NCBI RefSeq assembly: GCF_023074075.1
Contig: NZ_JADPKT010000001.1
Location: forward strand, 1 to 61,747
DNA length: 61,747 nt
Reading direction: 5' to 3'
DNA from: Bradyrhizobium sp. 138
GTDB lineage: Bacteria > Pseudomonadota > Alphaproteobacteria > Rhizobiales > Xanthobacteraceae
Every line of letters starts with the position of its first letter. Positions within the stretch are counted from its first letter, which is position 1. A program made the translations under genes and the position numbers. Shown here one piece after another: positions 28,797 through 36,668 of this stretch. Under the pieces are notes generated by a model. It did not search any database. It was not told the origin of the DNA and saw only the letters and a program-made list of their open reading frames with translations.

Positions 28797-29363
28797 ATGG
28801 GCCGCGGACTAACAATTCGTCATGCAAGGCTACGATGGCTGACGATCGTCTTGGCAGCTTCTGCCTTGATGGTGTCGAGCATCGATACCTGCCGGGCTCA
28901 GTGCGTGGAATTTTCGGATCGTGCCTCGCAGCTCGAACTCGACACGTTCGTGAAATCGCCCTCCTCGCTTCTCGAGCGCCTGCGCAATGACAAGGAGAAG
29001 CTGAGATATCGGCTCGCCACCTATATCGCCACGAACCCATCCGTGTTGCCCTCCGTTCAGACACTGATCTCCGCTTCGACTTCGACCGATCGCTCGTCCA
29101 TCGGCGCCGCGCTGAGGATCGCGGAAGGGCGGTGCACGTCGACGAAGCCGGAAGCCGCGCGCAAGATCAGGGATTTCTCGCAACGGATCGGTGATCTCAA
29201 CGTGCAAGCGGGCTATTCCGCCGCGGGAGAGGACGCCTCCGGCGTCCAGGCTCAATCGCAAGACAAGGGCCGGACGCAACCGCCCCGAGGCGGGGCCCTG
29301 CTCGACGGTGAATGGAAGACCAAGCTGGCCAACCCGTTCAAGCCCGTCCCCCTTCCGAACTGA
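28797..29363 (+). CDS. Secreted protein of unknown function, EPS operon
   Basis: A 188-residue protein with a clear signal peptide (WLTIVLAASALMVSS, cleavage near CRA/QC) and a helical, charged mature part (DRASQLELDTFV, SSLLERLRNDKEKLRYRL). The tail is polar and low in hydrophobics. ATG 28797 has an AGGAGG ribosome site and is preferred to upstream starts. It ends 31 bp before the autokinase gene, so a periplasmic role in EPS assembly or chain-length control is likely by context. I recognise no family. Confidence 0.75.
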   Translation: MGRGLTIRHARLRWLTIVLAASALMVSSIDTCRAQCVEFSDRASQLELDTFVKSPSSLLERLRNDKEKLRYRLATYIATNPSVLPSVQTLISASTSTDRSSIGAALRIAEGRCTSTKPEAARKIRDFSQRIGDLNVQAGYSAAGEDASGVQAQSQDKGRTQPPRGGALLDGEWKTKLANPFKPVPLPN

Positions 29364-29394
29364 TCAGCGATCGTCAAAGGACGCGAATTCAAAA

Positions 29395-31626
29395 ATGTAC
29401 CAGCCCAGAGAACATTTCCAGTCGGGACACAGATTCGGCATCGAATTCGGCGGGGCCGTCCTCAGCTTCGAGCGCGTGGCCGACGTCCTGCGCCGGCAAT
29501 GGCCGATCATCGCGGCGTGCACCGGAGCTTCGCTGGCCCTGGTGATGGTCTACCTGGTCACGGCGCAGCCGATGTACACGGCGAATGCCCGAATCATGAT
29601 GGATACCCGCCAGACGCAGGTGCTGGACAAGGACAGCAACGCCAACAGTGCCCTCATCGATACCGGCTACGTCGACAGCCAGGTCGAGGTCATCAATTCG
29701 GACGACCTGATTCTCTCGGTCGTCCGTCGCCTGAAGCTGACGGACGATCCGGAATTCAATGGCTCCAATCCAGGCCTGCTGTCCATCGTCCTCGGCAAGG
29801 TCATGTCGCTGTTTAGCTCCGGCGAAGCGGCGTCCCAGGAGCGTCTCGAACACGCCGTGGTCGAGCAGGTTCAGAAGAACCTGAGAACAGAACGCGTCCT
29901 GACGACGTATGTCTTGTCGATGAACTATCGCTCGCGAAGCCCCGACAAGGCGGCCAAGATCGTCAACGCCATCGCCAATGCCTACCTCGTCGGCGCCCTG
30001 GAAGCCAAATATCAGTCCACCAAGCGGGCAACCGAATGGCTCCAGCAGCGCAGCATCGAGCTGAGCGAGCAGGCAACGGCCAGCGATCGCGCCGTGCAAA
30101 CCTTCAAGGCCGAGCACAACATCGTCGGAACCAGCCGCGGCCTGATGTCCGAGCAGCAATTGTCGGACCTGAACACGCAGCTGGTTCAGGCGCGGGCTGC
30201 GACGGCCGAGGCCAAGGCCCGGCTCGATCGGATCACCGCGATTTCGGACCAGGACGTCGCACAATCGACGGTGACCGATGCGCTCAACAACTCGGTCATC
30301 ACACGCCTGCGCGCCCAATATCTCGACCTCCAGGCCCAATATGCCGACTGGTCGAGGCGCTATGGCAAGCAACATCTTGCGGCGGTCAATCTGGCCAACA
30401 AGATGGAAGAGCTGCGCAAGAACATCGCCGACGAGCTGCATCGGATCGGCGACGCCTATCGCAGCGACTATGAAATCGCAAAGAGCCGGGAAGCCTCGCT
30501 CGAGAAGAACGTGAAGGAGCTCGTCGCCCAGGCCGGCGATACCGGCCAGGCCGCAGTCAAGCTGCGCGACCTCGAAAGCGCCGCCGACACCTATCGCAAC
30601 CTCTACAACAACTTCCTCGAGAAGCTGCAAAGCGCGACGCAGAATCAGAGCTTCCCGCTCAGCGAAGCGCGCCTGATCAGCACCGCCACCAAGCCCGATC
30701 GCAAGAGCTCGCCGCGTACGGTCTTGGCCATTGTCGGCGGCCTGGTGGGCGGCCTCTGCCTCGGCTTCGGCGTCGCATTTGGACGCGAACTGCTCAGCGA
30801 CGTCTTGCGGACCCCCGCCGAGGTCGAGGAGGAGCTCGGCGTCAAGTGTCTCGGCGTCCTGCCCGACATTCGTCCGCCAACGACGACCGGCGCGTTGCTT
30901 TCGACGTCGGCCAAAACAGGCTCAGCCGATCTGTCCCGCTACGTCGTCGATCATCCATTCTCCCGGTTCGCCGAGACGCTGCGCAACATCAAGGTGTCGA
31001 TCGATGTTGCGCGACTGACCCGCGAGATCAAGGTGATCGGCATCGTGTCTTCCCTTCCCAAGGAAGGTAAAACCACGGTGGCGGCCAATTTCGCGCAGTT
31101 GATCGCCCTCACCGGACATCGCACGGTCCTGATCGACGGCGATCTGCACACGCGCTCGCTGACCCGAGAGCTCGCACCCAACGCCAAGAGCGGGCTGGTG
31201 GAGGCCCTCAACGACCCCGCGAGCCTCGGCTATCATGTGCAGCGAAGCAAGGAGACGGGACTGGATTTCCTGCCGTCCGTCGTGGCTTCCCGCATGGTCA
31301 ATTCGGCCGACGTCATTGGATCGAAGGCGATGGCCGAGCTGCTCAAGGTGCTGAGAGAGCACTACGAGTACATCGTGATCGATCTTGCCCCGGTGATGCC
31401 GGTGGCGGACTCCAAGGCCGTCAGCCTCCTGATCGACGCCATGGTCTATGTGATTGAATGGGGACAGACGACACGAAGCGCTCTTCAGGAGTCGGTTTCC
31501 GGGTCGGAAGTCCTTCAGAAGAAGTTGCTCGGCGCCGTGCTCAACCGCGCCAACCCGAAGATGCTCAAGCGCATCGAAGCGTACAAGGGCAAGCACCACA
31601 ACAGCTACTATGTCGAGCATGCCTAG
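29395..31626 (+). CDS. Wzc/ExoP-type polysaccharide tyrosine autokinase
   Basis: A 743-residue inner-membrane protein controlling chain length and export in Wzy-type systems. The Wzz domain has its first membrane segment near residues 35-55 and the second near 440-465, with a long periplasmic coiled-coil part between (YQSTKRATEWLQQRS onward). The cytoplasmic BY-kinase has Walker A KEGKTT (G near 558), Walker A' LIDGDLHTR (Asp near 581 and 583) and Walker B VIDLAP (Asp near 663). The C-terminal Tyr cluster is short, only YKGKHHNSYY, fewer than in E. coli Wzc. ATG 29395 is chosen; the upstream frame overlaps the preceding gene. A strong terminator follows. Confidence 0.93.
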   Translation: MYQPREHFQSGHRFGIEFGGAVLSFERVADVLRRQWPIIAACTGASLALVMVYLVTAQPMYTANARIMMDTRQTQVLDKDSNANSALIDTGYVDSQVEVINSDDLILSVVRRLKLTDDPEFNGSNPGLLSIVLGKVMSLFSSGEAASQERLEHAVVEQVQKNLRTERVLTTYVLSMNYRSRSPDKAAKIVNAIANAYLVGALEAKYQSTKRATEWLQQRSIELSEQATASDRAVQTFKAEHNIVGTSRGLMSEQQLSDLNTQLVQARAATAEAKARLDRITAISDQDVAQSTVTDALNNSVITRLRAQYLDLQAQYADWSRRYGKQHLAAVNLANKMEELRKNIADELHRIGDAYRSDYEIAKSREASLEKNVKELVAQAGDTGQAAVKLRDLESAADTYRNLYNNFLEKLQSATQNQSFPLSEARLISTATKPDRKSSPRTVLAIVGGLVGGLCLGFGVAFGRELLSDVLRTPAEVEEELGVKCLGVLPDIRPPTTTGALLSTSAKTGSADLSRYVVDHPFSRFAETLRNIKVSIDVARLTREIKVIGIVSSLPKEGKTTVAANFAQLIALTGHRTVLIDGDLHTRSLTRELAPNAKSGLVEALNDPASLGYHVQRSKETGLDFLPSVVASRMVNSADVIGSKAMAELLKVLREHYEYIVIDLAPVMPVADSKAVSLLIDAMVYVIEWGQTTRSALQESVSGSEVLQKKLLGAVLNRANPKMLKRIEAYKGKHHNSYYVEHA

Positions 31627-31663
31627 GCGGCTCGGCCTGCGCCCAGCCGAACTGTAACGACCT

Positions 31664-31697
31664 AAGGCCCGCTGCCATATTGGCAGCGGGCCTTTTC
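31664..31697 (+). terminator. Rho-independent terminator after the autokinase
   Basis: AAGGCCCGCTGCCA (31664-31677) and TGGCAGCGGGCCTT (31681-31694) form a 14-bp perfect stem with a 3-base loop, followed by TT. It ends the 28797-31626 operon. Confidence 0.88.
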
Positions 31698-32017
31698 GCG
31701 TCTTGCGGAGCTGTCGCTGGAGGCAATCGAATGTGGCTTCGCGCACGAAGCCGGGTATTGCGCTAGGCCCACCGGACTGCCCAGGCCCCCGTATTCGTCC
31801 GGAATCCACAACTTGCAGTTATTGCTCTAGCCAAAAGCAAAGATTGACGAAGACGGTGATGGCTAGGACAGTGCGCGGATTGGCCGCCATCCATCGATAA
31901 GACGAGACAATCCGATCCTCGACGCCTCAAAATGCTGAAACTTTGGGCATCTTTCTTTTTGGGTTCCCTGAGGCTAACCTCAGCTCATATTTGTAGCTCT
32001 TTTCCGGCGGGCTCGGA
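31698..32017. other. Intergenic region after the autokinase terminator
   Basis: No supported gene. A short inverted repeat CTGAGG-CTAA-CCTCAG lies near 31967, before the small membrane protein at 32018; it may be part of that gene's leader. Confidence 0.4.
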
Positions 32018-32305
32018 ATGCTGATCGTCCTGACGATTTTGACTATTTGGGTTCTGCTCAACATTCTGTTCGTGTTGATCGTGGTTCCCCCACGCAAGGC
32101 GCGTCGTCAGCCGATGGCGACGACGCTTTCACCGGCGCCCATCGCCCCCAGCCAACGAGAAATCGAGCAGGACGAACCCTTCTCGATCCGCCATGTCATC
32201 GTCTCGGTCGCGATGGGGGCATTCTTCGTGCTGGTGCCGCCGTTGCTCGCGTTGCGCGATGCGATCATGCGGCTCTTCGGCAGGTCGTCGCGAGATGGAA
32301 CCTGA
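32018..32305 (+). CDS. Small two-helix membrane protein, unknown
   Basis: A 95-residue protein with an N-terminal membrane segment (IVLTILTIWVLLNILFVLIV) and a second near residues 60-80 (VIVSVAMGAFFVLVPPLLAL), joined by a polar linker. No family is recognised. It lies between the autokinase operon and the convergent initiating-transferase gene. The ribosome site is weak, but hydrophobic periodicity and lack of an equally good antisense frame favour a real gene. Confidence 0.5.
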   Translation: MLIVLTILTIWVLLNILFVLIVVPPRKARRQPMATTLSPAPIAPSQREIEQDEPFSIRHVIVSVAMGAFFVLVPPLLALRDAIMRLFGRSSRDGT

Positions 32306-32347
32306 TCGCTCGAGCCGGCGGTTCCAGATCATCGGGACATCGAGCGG

Positions 32348-33778
32348 CTAGTAGGCTTCCTGGAACATCACTGCGGATGCGGTGCGGGCCATGATCTTCA
32401 GATCGAGCCAGATACTCCAGTTGCTGACGTACCAGACGTCGTACTCGACCCGCTTCTCCATCAGATCGATCGTCGGCGTTTCGCCTCTGAACCCGTTCAC
32501 CTGCGCCCAGCCGGTCAGGCCCGGCTTCATATGATGCCGGTAGACGTATTTGCTGATGAGCTCGTCATAGTAATTGTCATGGGCCAGCGCGTGCGGACGC
32601 GGTCCAACCAGTGACATGTCCCCGCGCAGCACGTTCCAGAGCTGCGGCAGTTCGTCGATGCTGGTCATGCGAAGGAACCGTCCGATTTTTGTGACCCGGG
32701 CATCCTTCTTGGTCGCCTGCGTCACCGTCTCGCCATTCTCGCTGACGGTCATGGTTCGGAACTTCCAGATCTCGAACGGCCTGCCGTTAAAGCCGCGGCG
32801 CGACTGCCGGAATATGACGTTTCCCGGGGAATCCAGCTTGATCAGCATGGCAACGGTCAGCAGCAGCGGCGTCAGCATCACAAGCGCGAACACGGCCACG
32901 CCAACGTCGAGACAGCGCTTTTGCAATCGCTCGAGAATGGTCAGAGGCGGCCGCTGGATTTCAACCGCTACGGTTCCGCTGACCGGCAGGAAGGGACGGG
33001 CTACCAGATCGGCGACCGGGTCGTCCGGCAGCAGGCGTATGGGCTGTGGGACGGCACGCAAATATGGCCCCAGCTTGCGGAGCATCGGCAGTTCGTTCCA
33101 GTCGATCGCAAGCAGATATTCGTCGACATCAGCCGAGCGCGATTGACGGATCACGTCGCGAATCTGCCGCTCCCATTGGCCGTCATCCCGATCGGCGCCG
33201 AGCACGAAATGGCGCATGACATCGAAGCCATTCCTCCGCAAGTCTTTGAAGCGGCTCGAGGTGAAATCGAGCGGCTTGAGGCTGAGCAGGATCACCTTGC
33301 GATCGACCAGCCGGCTTCTCGCAAAGCTCGTGCCGAACACCGCCTGCCAGACGAAGCGGAGGCTGATCAAGCCGAGTCCGCCGATCACGGCGAACACGAT
33401 GACAGTGCCGCGGGACAGATTGTCCGTCGACTTCAGCAGGAAGGCCGCGACGGCGAGGATCGTCAGCGACGTCAGCCAGATAAACACCGCCTTTCGAAGC
33501 TGCCACACGACATTGAGCAGGCGGTGCGTGGCGTAGACGTCCCGGAAATAAGCGACCGCGACGAACACAACGCCGACAAACAACCCCGCTCCCACCGAAG
33601 CGCCATCCGGGGGCGAAGCAACGGCGGCGCCGTACAGCGACGCTCCGGCGGCATAGCTCAACAAGATCAGCAGAAAGTCGGCAGCCATGACGACGATCTG
33701 AAATGGTCTCTGAAGAGAACTGCCGCGCGTCGACGACAGCGCGTGAACGTTTTCAGAACCATAAGTTGCAACAGCCAT
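32348..33778 (-). CDS. Undecaprenyl-phosphate sugar-1-P transferase (WcaJ/ExoY-type)
   Basis: A 476-residue polyisoprenyl-phosphate hexose-1-phosphate transferase, the initiating enzyme of the EPS repeat unit. The N-terminal half has four or five membrane segments and a CoA-binding-like domain. The C-terminal catalytic domain shows KRCLDVGVAVFALVMLTPLL, GNVIFRQSRRGFNGRPFEIW, KFRTM and LPQLWNVLRGDMSLVGPRP, all conserved family motifs. ATG 33778 is chosen because AGAGG lies five bases upstream; the frame running to 33967 is not homologous. It probably loads glucose or galactose phosphate. Its upstream gap shares motifs with the autokinase promoter region. Confidence 0.93.
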   Translation of the reverse strand: MAVATYGSENVHALSSTRGSSLQRPFQIVVMAADFLLILLSYAAGASLYGAAVASPPDGASVGAGLFVGVVFVAVAYFRDVYATHRLLNVVWQLRKAVFIWLTSLTILAVAAFLLKSTDNLSRGTVIVFAVIGGLGLISLRFVWQAVFGTSFARSRLVDRKVILLSLKPLDFTSSRFKDLRRNGFDVMRHFVLGADRDDGQWERQIRDVIRQSRSADVDEYLLAIDWNELPMLRKLGPYLRAVPQPIRLLPDDPVADLVARPFLPVSGTVAVEIQRPPLTILERLQKRCLDVGVAVFALVMLTPLLLTVAMLIKLDSPGNVIFRQSRRGFNGRPFEIWKFRTMTVSENGETVTQATKKDARVTKIGRFLRMTSIDELPQLWNVLRGDMSLVGPRPHALAHDNYYDELISKYVYRHHMKPGLTGWAQVNGFRGETPTIDLMEKRVEYDVWYVSNWSIWLDLKIMARTASAVMFQEAY

Positions 33779-33893
33779 TCGAACCTCTGTCAATCGAGAG
33801 AGTGCCTGACGCTCATCGTGATGCTGAAGACTCGTCACTTCCCCGCACGGAAAGTGTTGGTTGATCGCAGCGAGATTGTGGCGCTGCACGCAA

Positions 33894-33909
33894 AACTTTT
33901 GCGGCGCAC
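33894..33909 (+). promoter_or_regulatory. Shared 16-mer AACTTTTGCGGCGCAC, copy 2
   Basis: One base different from 28711-28726. It lies about 116 bp upstream of the initiating-transferase start, in the opposite orientation relative to that gene. Confidence 0.5.
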
Positions 33910-33936
33910 GGATGATGCGCGATGTTGAAATACGCA

Positions 33937-33950
33937 GCGAAATTCGGCGC
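33937..33950 (+). promoter_or_regulatory. Shared 14-mer GCGAAATTCGGCGC, copy 2
   Basis: Identical to 28449-28462 and only 27 bp from the second 16-mer copy. Confidence 0.45.
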
Positions 33951-34389
33951 GCTGAAAATGTCGTCACAGTGATGACATATGAGCGAACGTGTTGCCCTAT
34001 TTTGAATCAAGTTCCACGTCCTGCGCGATGCCTGGTCGTTGCGTGAGCGCCTCGTCGCTCATCTTTCAGGCGATGCAATCTCCGGTGAAGCGCAGTTGAT
34101 CACTTGCGAGAATTTCAAGGGATTTCTATCTGCGCGTGCGCCGCAAGAATTCGCCAAGGCATGCATCTTTGCCGCGCCCTTCTGTTCAGCGATGCAATTC
34201 TTGCGCACCGACCGTTGACGCTGCCCGTCGATAACAAGGTCGGCAAAAAGTGCCGCCCTTCTTTCGGCGTGATCGCGCCGGAGAACTAGGACGCTCCCTC
34301 TCCGAATTCACGTTGTTCGTGTTGGATGGAAGCCCTCCGGTGCCGGCGACTTGGGGAAATTTTTTCCGCAACCCGATCGATTGAGCGCC

Positions 34390-35127
34390 ATGATATCTCT
34401 CGCCCGACCACGCCCGCCCATCCCCAAACCGCAATTGCCGGAGGGAGTTCGCATCTATGCGATCTCGGATATTCACGGATGCGCGCATCTGCTCCAGCCT
34501 ATGTTGCGGGTGATCGACGCCGACGTTGCCCGCAGCCGGCCGCGCTATGCGATCGAGGTCTTCATGGGCGATTACATCGATCGCGGCCCGGATACGCGTG
34601 CCACTCTCGACGTCCTGGTCGAACGGAGCCGCCGGGGAAACGCAGTTTTCCTCAAGGGAAACCACGAGGCCTTTCTTGTGAGGGTGTTCGAAGATCCTTC
34701 ATTGTTCGAGGATTGGATTGCCGTCGGCGGGACCCAGACGTTGATGTCCTACGGGCTCGCCCCACCGGACCTGAAGCGCGACGAGCCGGCATCGATATTG
34801 CGCGACTTGATCAGGGCAATGCCCACCGAGCATCTGGAATTCCTGGACAATCTGCGGCTGAGCTTCAGTTGCGGCGACTTCTTCTTCGTTCACGCCGGCG
34901 TTCGCCCGGGCGTCCCACTGGCCGAGCAGACGGAGCGCGATCTGCTCTGGATTCGCGAAGAGTTCCTGCAGAGCGAGGAGCAGTTCGGCAAATATATCGT
35001 GCATGGACATACGCCGGTCCGCAGTGCCGAATTCCTGGCAAACCGCGTCAACATCGACACCGGCGCCTATGCGACCGGCAACCTCACCCTGATGAGCATT
35101 CAGGGCAGCCGCATGCTCGCGGTGTGA
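34390..35127 (+). CDS. PPP-type serine/threonine phosphatase (metallophosphoesterase)
   Basis: A 245-residue protein with the calcineurin-like metal-binding series ISDIHGC, GDYIDRGPD, LKGNHE and FVHAGV, then a late VHGHTP, matching bacterial PrpA-like phosphatases. ATG 34390 is preferred to TTG 34351. Next to a tyrosine-autokinase EPS locus it might dephosphorylate a regulator or the machinery, but family members also cleave diadenosine polyphosphates (ApaH-like), so the substrate is uncertain. All two-metal ligands appear present. Confidence 0.85.
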   Translation: MISLARPRPPIPKPQLPEGVRIYAISDIHGCAHLLQPMLRVIDADVARSRPRYAIEVFMGDYIDRGPDTRATLDVLVERSRRGNAVFLKGNHEAFLVRVFEDPSLFEDWIAVGGTQTLMSYGLAPPDLKRDEPASILRDLIRAMPTEHLEFLDNLRLSFSCGDFFFVHAGVRPGVPLAEQTERDLLWIREEFLQSEEQFGKYIVHGHTPVRSAEFLANRVNIDTGAYATGNLTLMSIQGSRMLAV

Positions 35128-35204
35128 GGCGACAACCGCCTGCCACTGACGCGAGACGGCTTCGCAAGGATGCGTCTGGGGTTATCGGCGAGCTCGGGCA
35201 AACC

Positions 35205-35471
35205 CTAGTTGAGCAACGACGGCTGCTCCAGCCGCGCACGCGTCTGCGCCATCCAGTCGCTCCAGGCGCGTTCGTGCTTGATGTAGAGTTCCACCCAGCG
35301 TTCGCCGTGCCGGGCCTGACGGACGCGCGCCGCTTCGCCGATCAAGTCGGCGTCCGGCTTGTCCAGCGCCTCGAACTCGACCGTTTCCGAGATCGTCAGG
35401 CCAACGAGCACGCGCTGTCCGGCGCCATCCACGATGTAGCGTCGTGGAGCGTCCTTCTTAGGCTCGCTCAT
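35205..35471 (-). CDS. Small conserved-looking hypothetical protein
   Basis: An 88-residue soluble protein with mixed charge (RRYIVDGAGQRVLVGLTISE, then ERWVELYIKHERAWSDWM). The second part is helical and Trp-rich. ATG 35471 is chosen; the longer frame to 35765 runs through another small frame and has no homology. No family is recognised. It is convergent with the phosphatase gene. Confidence 0.6.
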   Translation of the reverse strand: MSEPKKDAPRRYIVDGAGQRVLVGLTISETVEFEALDKPDADLIGEAARVRQARHGERWVELYIKHERAWSDWMAQTRARLEQPSLLN

Positions 35472-35530
35472 GTCATCATGCCCCGTCGTTTCAGTGTGAA
35501 GCTGGATGCCGACAGCGAATGAGACGACAT

Positions 35531-35695
35531 CTAAAAAGCTCGCCTGGGGTGGCCGAACGTTGAGGTGGGTTGGGAGGTCTGGTGGGAAGCGTAGGATGCG
35601 TGAGCACCTCTTCGTTGGACGCGCCAAGCACGCAGCGCGTATCCAAGGATGAGGCCTGCGCCGAAGATGGAAGCGGAGACAAACGTAGAAGTCAT
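35531..35695 (-). CDS. 54-residue single-pass membrane protein, unknown
   Basis: A short protein with one clear membrane segment (SASIFGAGLILGYALRA) followed by a basic stretch (WRVQRRG) and a polar tail. AGGG lies nine bases before ATG 35695. Such mini-proteins are common in this group of bacteria. The function is unknown, and the call rests on hydrophobicity and the start. Confidence 0.45.
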   Translation of the reverse strand: MTSTFVSASIFGAGLILGYALRAWRVQRRGAHASYASHQTSQPTSTFGHPRRAF

Positions 35696-36073
35696 GGAAG
35701 TCGCCCTGGATAGTCCTGCTCTCATCAAGAGCGATCAGTGTGTCGACATCATGATTCTTGATCACTCATAGGCGCCGAAAAATTGTTCAAGGTCCGATAC
35801 TCTCGTGTGCATGAAGCACCCGTGCCGAGCCTGCTGGCTCTGCCACATCTCGCCTCGATCGGCGACGATCACCGAACACTCTGTATAGCGACCACTCTAT
35901 ATAAGAGAGAGGGATGCGCTCCGCGGCTCGGCCGCACATTGGCCGAGCAGATGCGCCTGGCAGACCTCGTCCCACGACCGGGAATTTCGGGCAGATCGGT
36001 CGAGCCATGCCCTTGCAACCGTCCCGCGGCCGTCGCATTATTTCGCGTCGCATTTCAGAGGGATTCAAATCCA
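35696..36073. other. Intergenic region with AT-rich palindrome
   Basis: No supported gene. CTCTATATAAGAG at 35895-35907 is an AT-rich palindrome that could be part of a promoter for the gene at 36074. Confidence 0.4.
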
Positions 36074-36337
36074 ATGAACTTCCGGACCCTTATTCCATCC
36101 ATTGCCCTGGCCGCCCTTGGCCTCACCGTCACGGTCTCCGTCGCCCCCGCCGCCGAGCTTGCGGTCGCTCCGTCACACCGGGCGGCCGCCGTCCAAGGCG
36201 GGCTTGTGCTGTGGGACGACGTTTACCCACCCGCGGTCTATGGTCCCCAGCTTCGTCCGGTCGAAGAAGTCGCAGCCATGAAGGCGCAGGCACGGCCGGT
36301 GTCCCAACGCTGGTGGGGATATTGGTACGTCCGGTAA
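36074..36337 (+). CDS. Small exported protein, unknown
   Basis: An 87-residue protein with a signal peptide (LIPSIALAALGLTVTVSVAP, cleavage after APA/AE). The mature part of about 60 residues is rich in Pro, Val and aromatic residues and ends WWGYWYVR. GAGGG lies upstream of ATG 36074. No family is recognised. A periplasmic or surface location is likely. Confidence 0.6.
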   Translation: MNFRTLIPSIALAALGLTVTVSVAPAAELAVAPSHRAAAVQGGLVLWDDVYPPAVYGPQLRPVEEVAAMKAQARPVSQRWWGYWYVR

Positions 36338-36668
36338 GTTCAAGAGTGCTTGGCGGAGGCCGAGTCGGGCTGGACTACGACTGCCGCCGCACCGGACCAC
36401 CGGATGGCGGCAGATTTCTTATCGGATGGAGAAATGAGAGCTCGCGACCGAGGACGTCTCCTGACTTGGGCAGAATTGGGCTCGTTCCGCCAAAGGAGAA
36501 TATTGAAGAACTGAGAAAGGTCCGGGTCGCGGAAGCAACCGAGACGCTCCTTGACGAGAATATTTGCGGCGGTAGCTAATCCGGCGCTCGAGGCTTTCTG
36601 GCCTCAATGTGAGACGGCACGCGGCCCCTCTATTGCGACGACCCTAGCGCATGATTCTTGGCCGGCAT
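36338..36668. other. Intergenic region
   Basis: No supported gene and no clear hairpin. It separates the exported mini-protein from the 3' end of the diguanylate cyclase gene. Confidence 0.4.

Larger units (their letters stand above)
33779..34389. promoter_or_regulatory. Divergent regulatory gap upstream of the initiating transferase
   Basis: A 611-bp AT-richer gap without a supported gene, between the initiating transferase (-) and the phosphatase (+). It carries the second copies of the two EPS-locus motifs (33894-33909, 33937-33950) and other short palindromic stretches such as TCACAGTGATGA near 33963. Confidence 0.55.
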
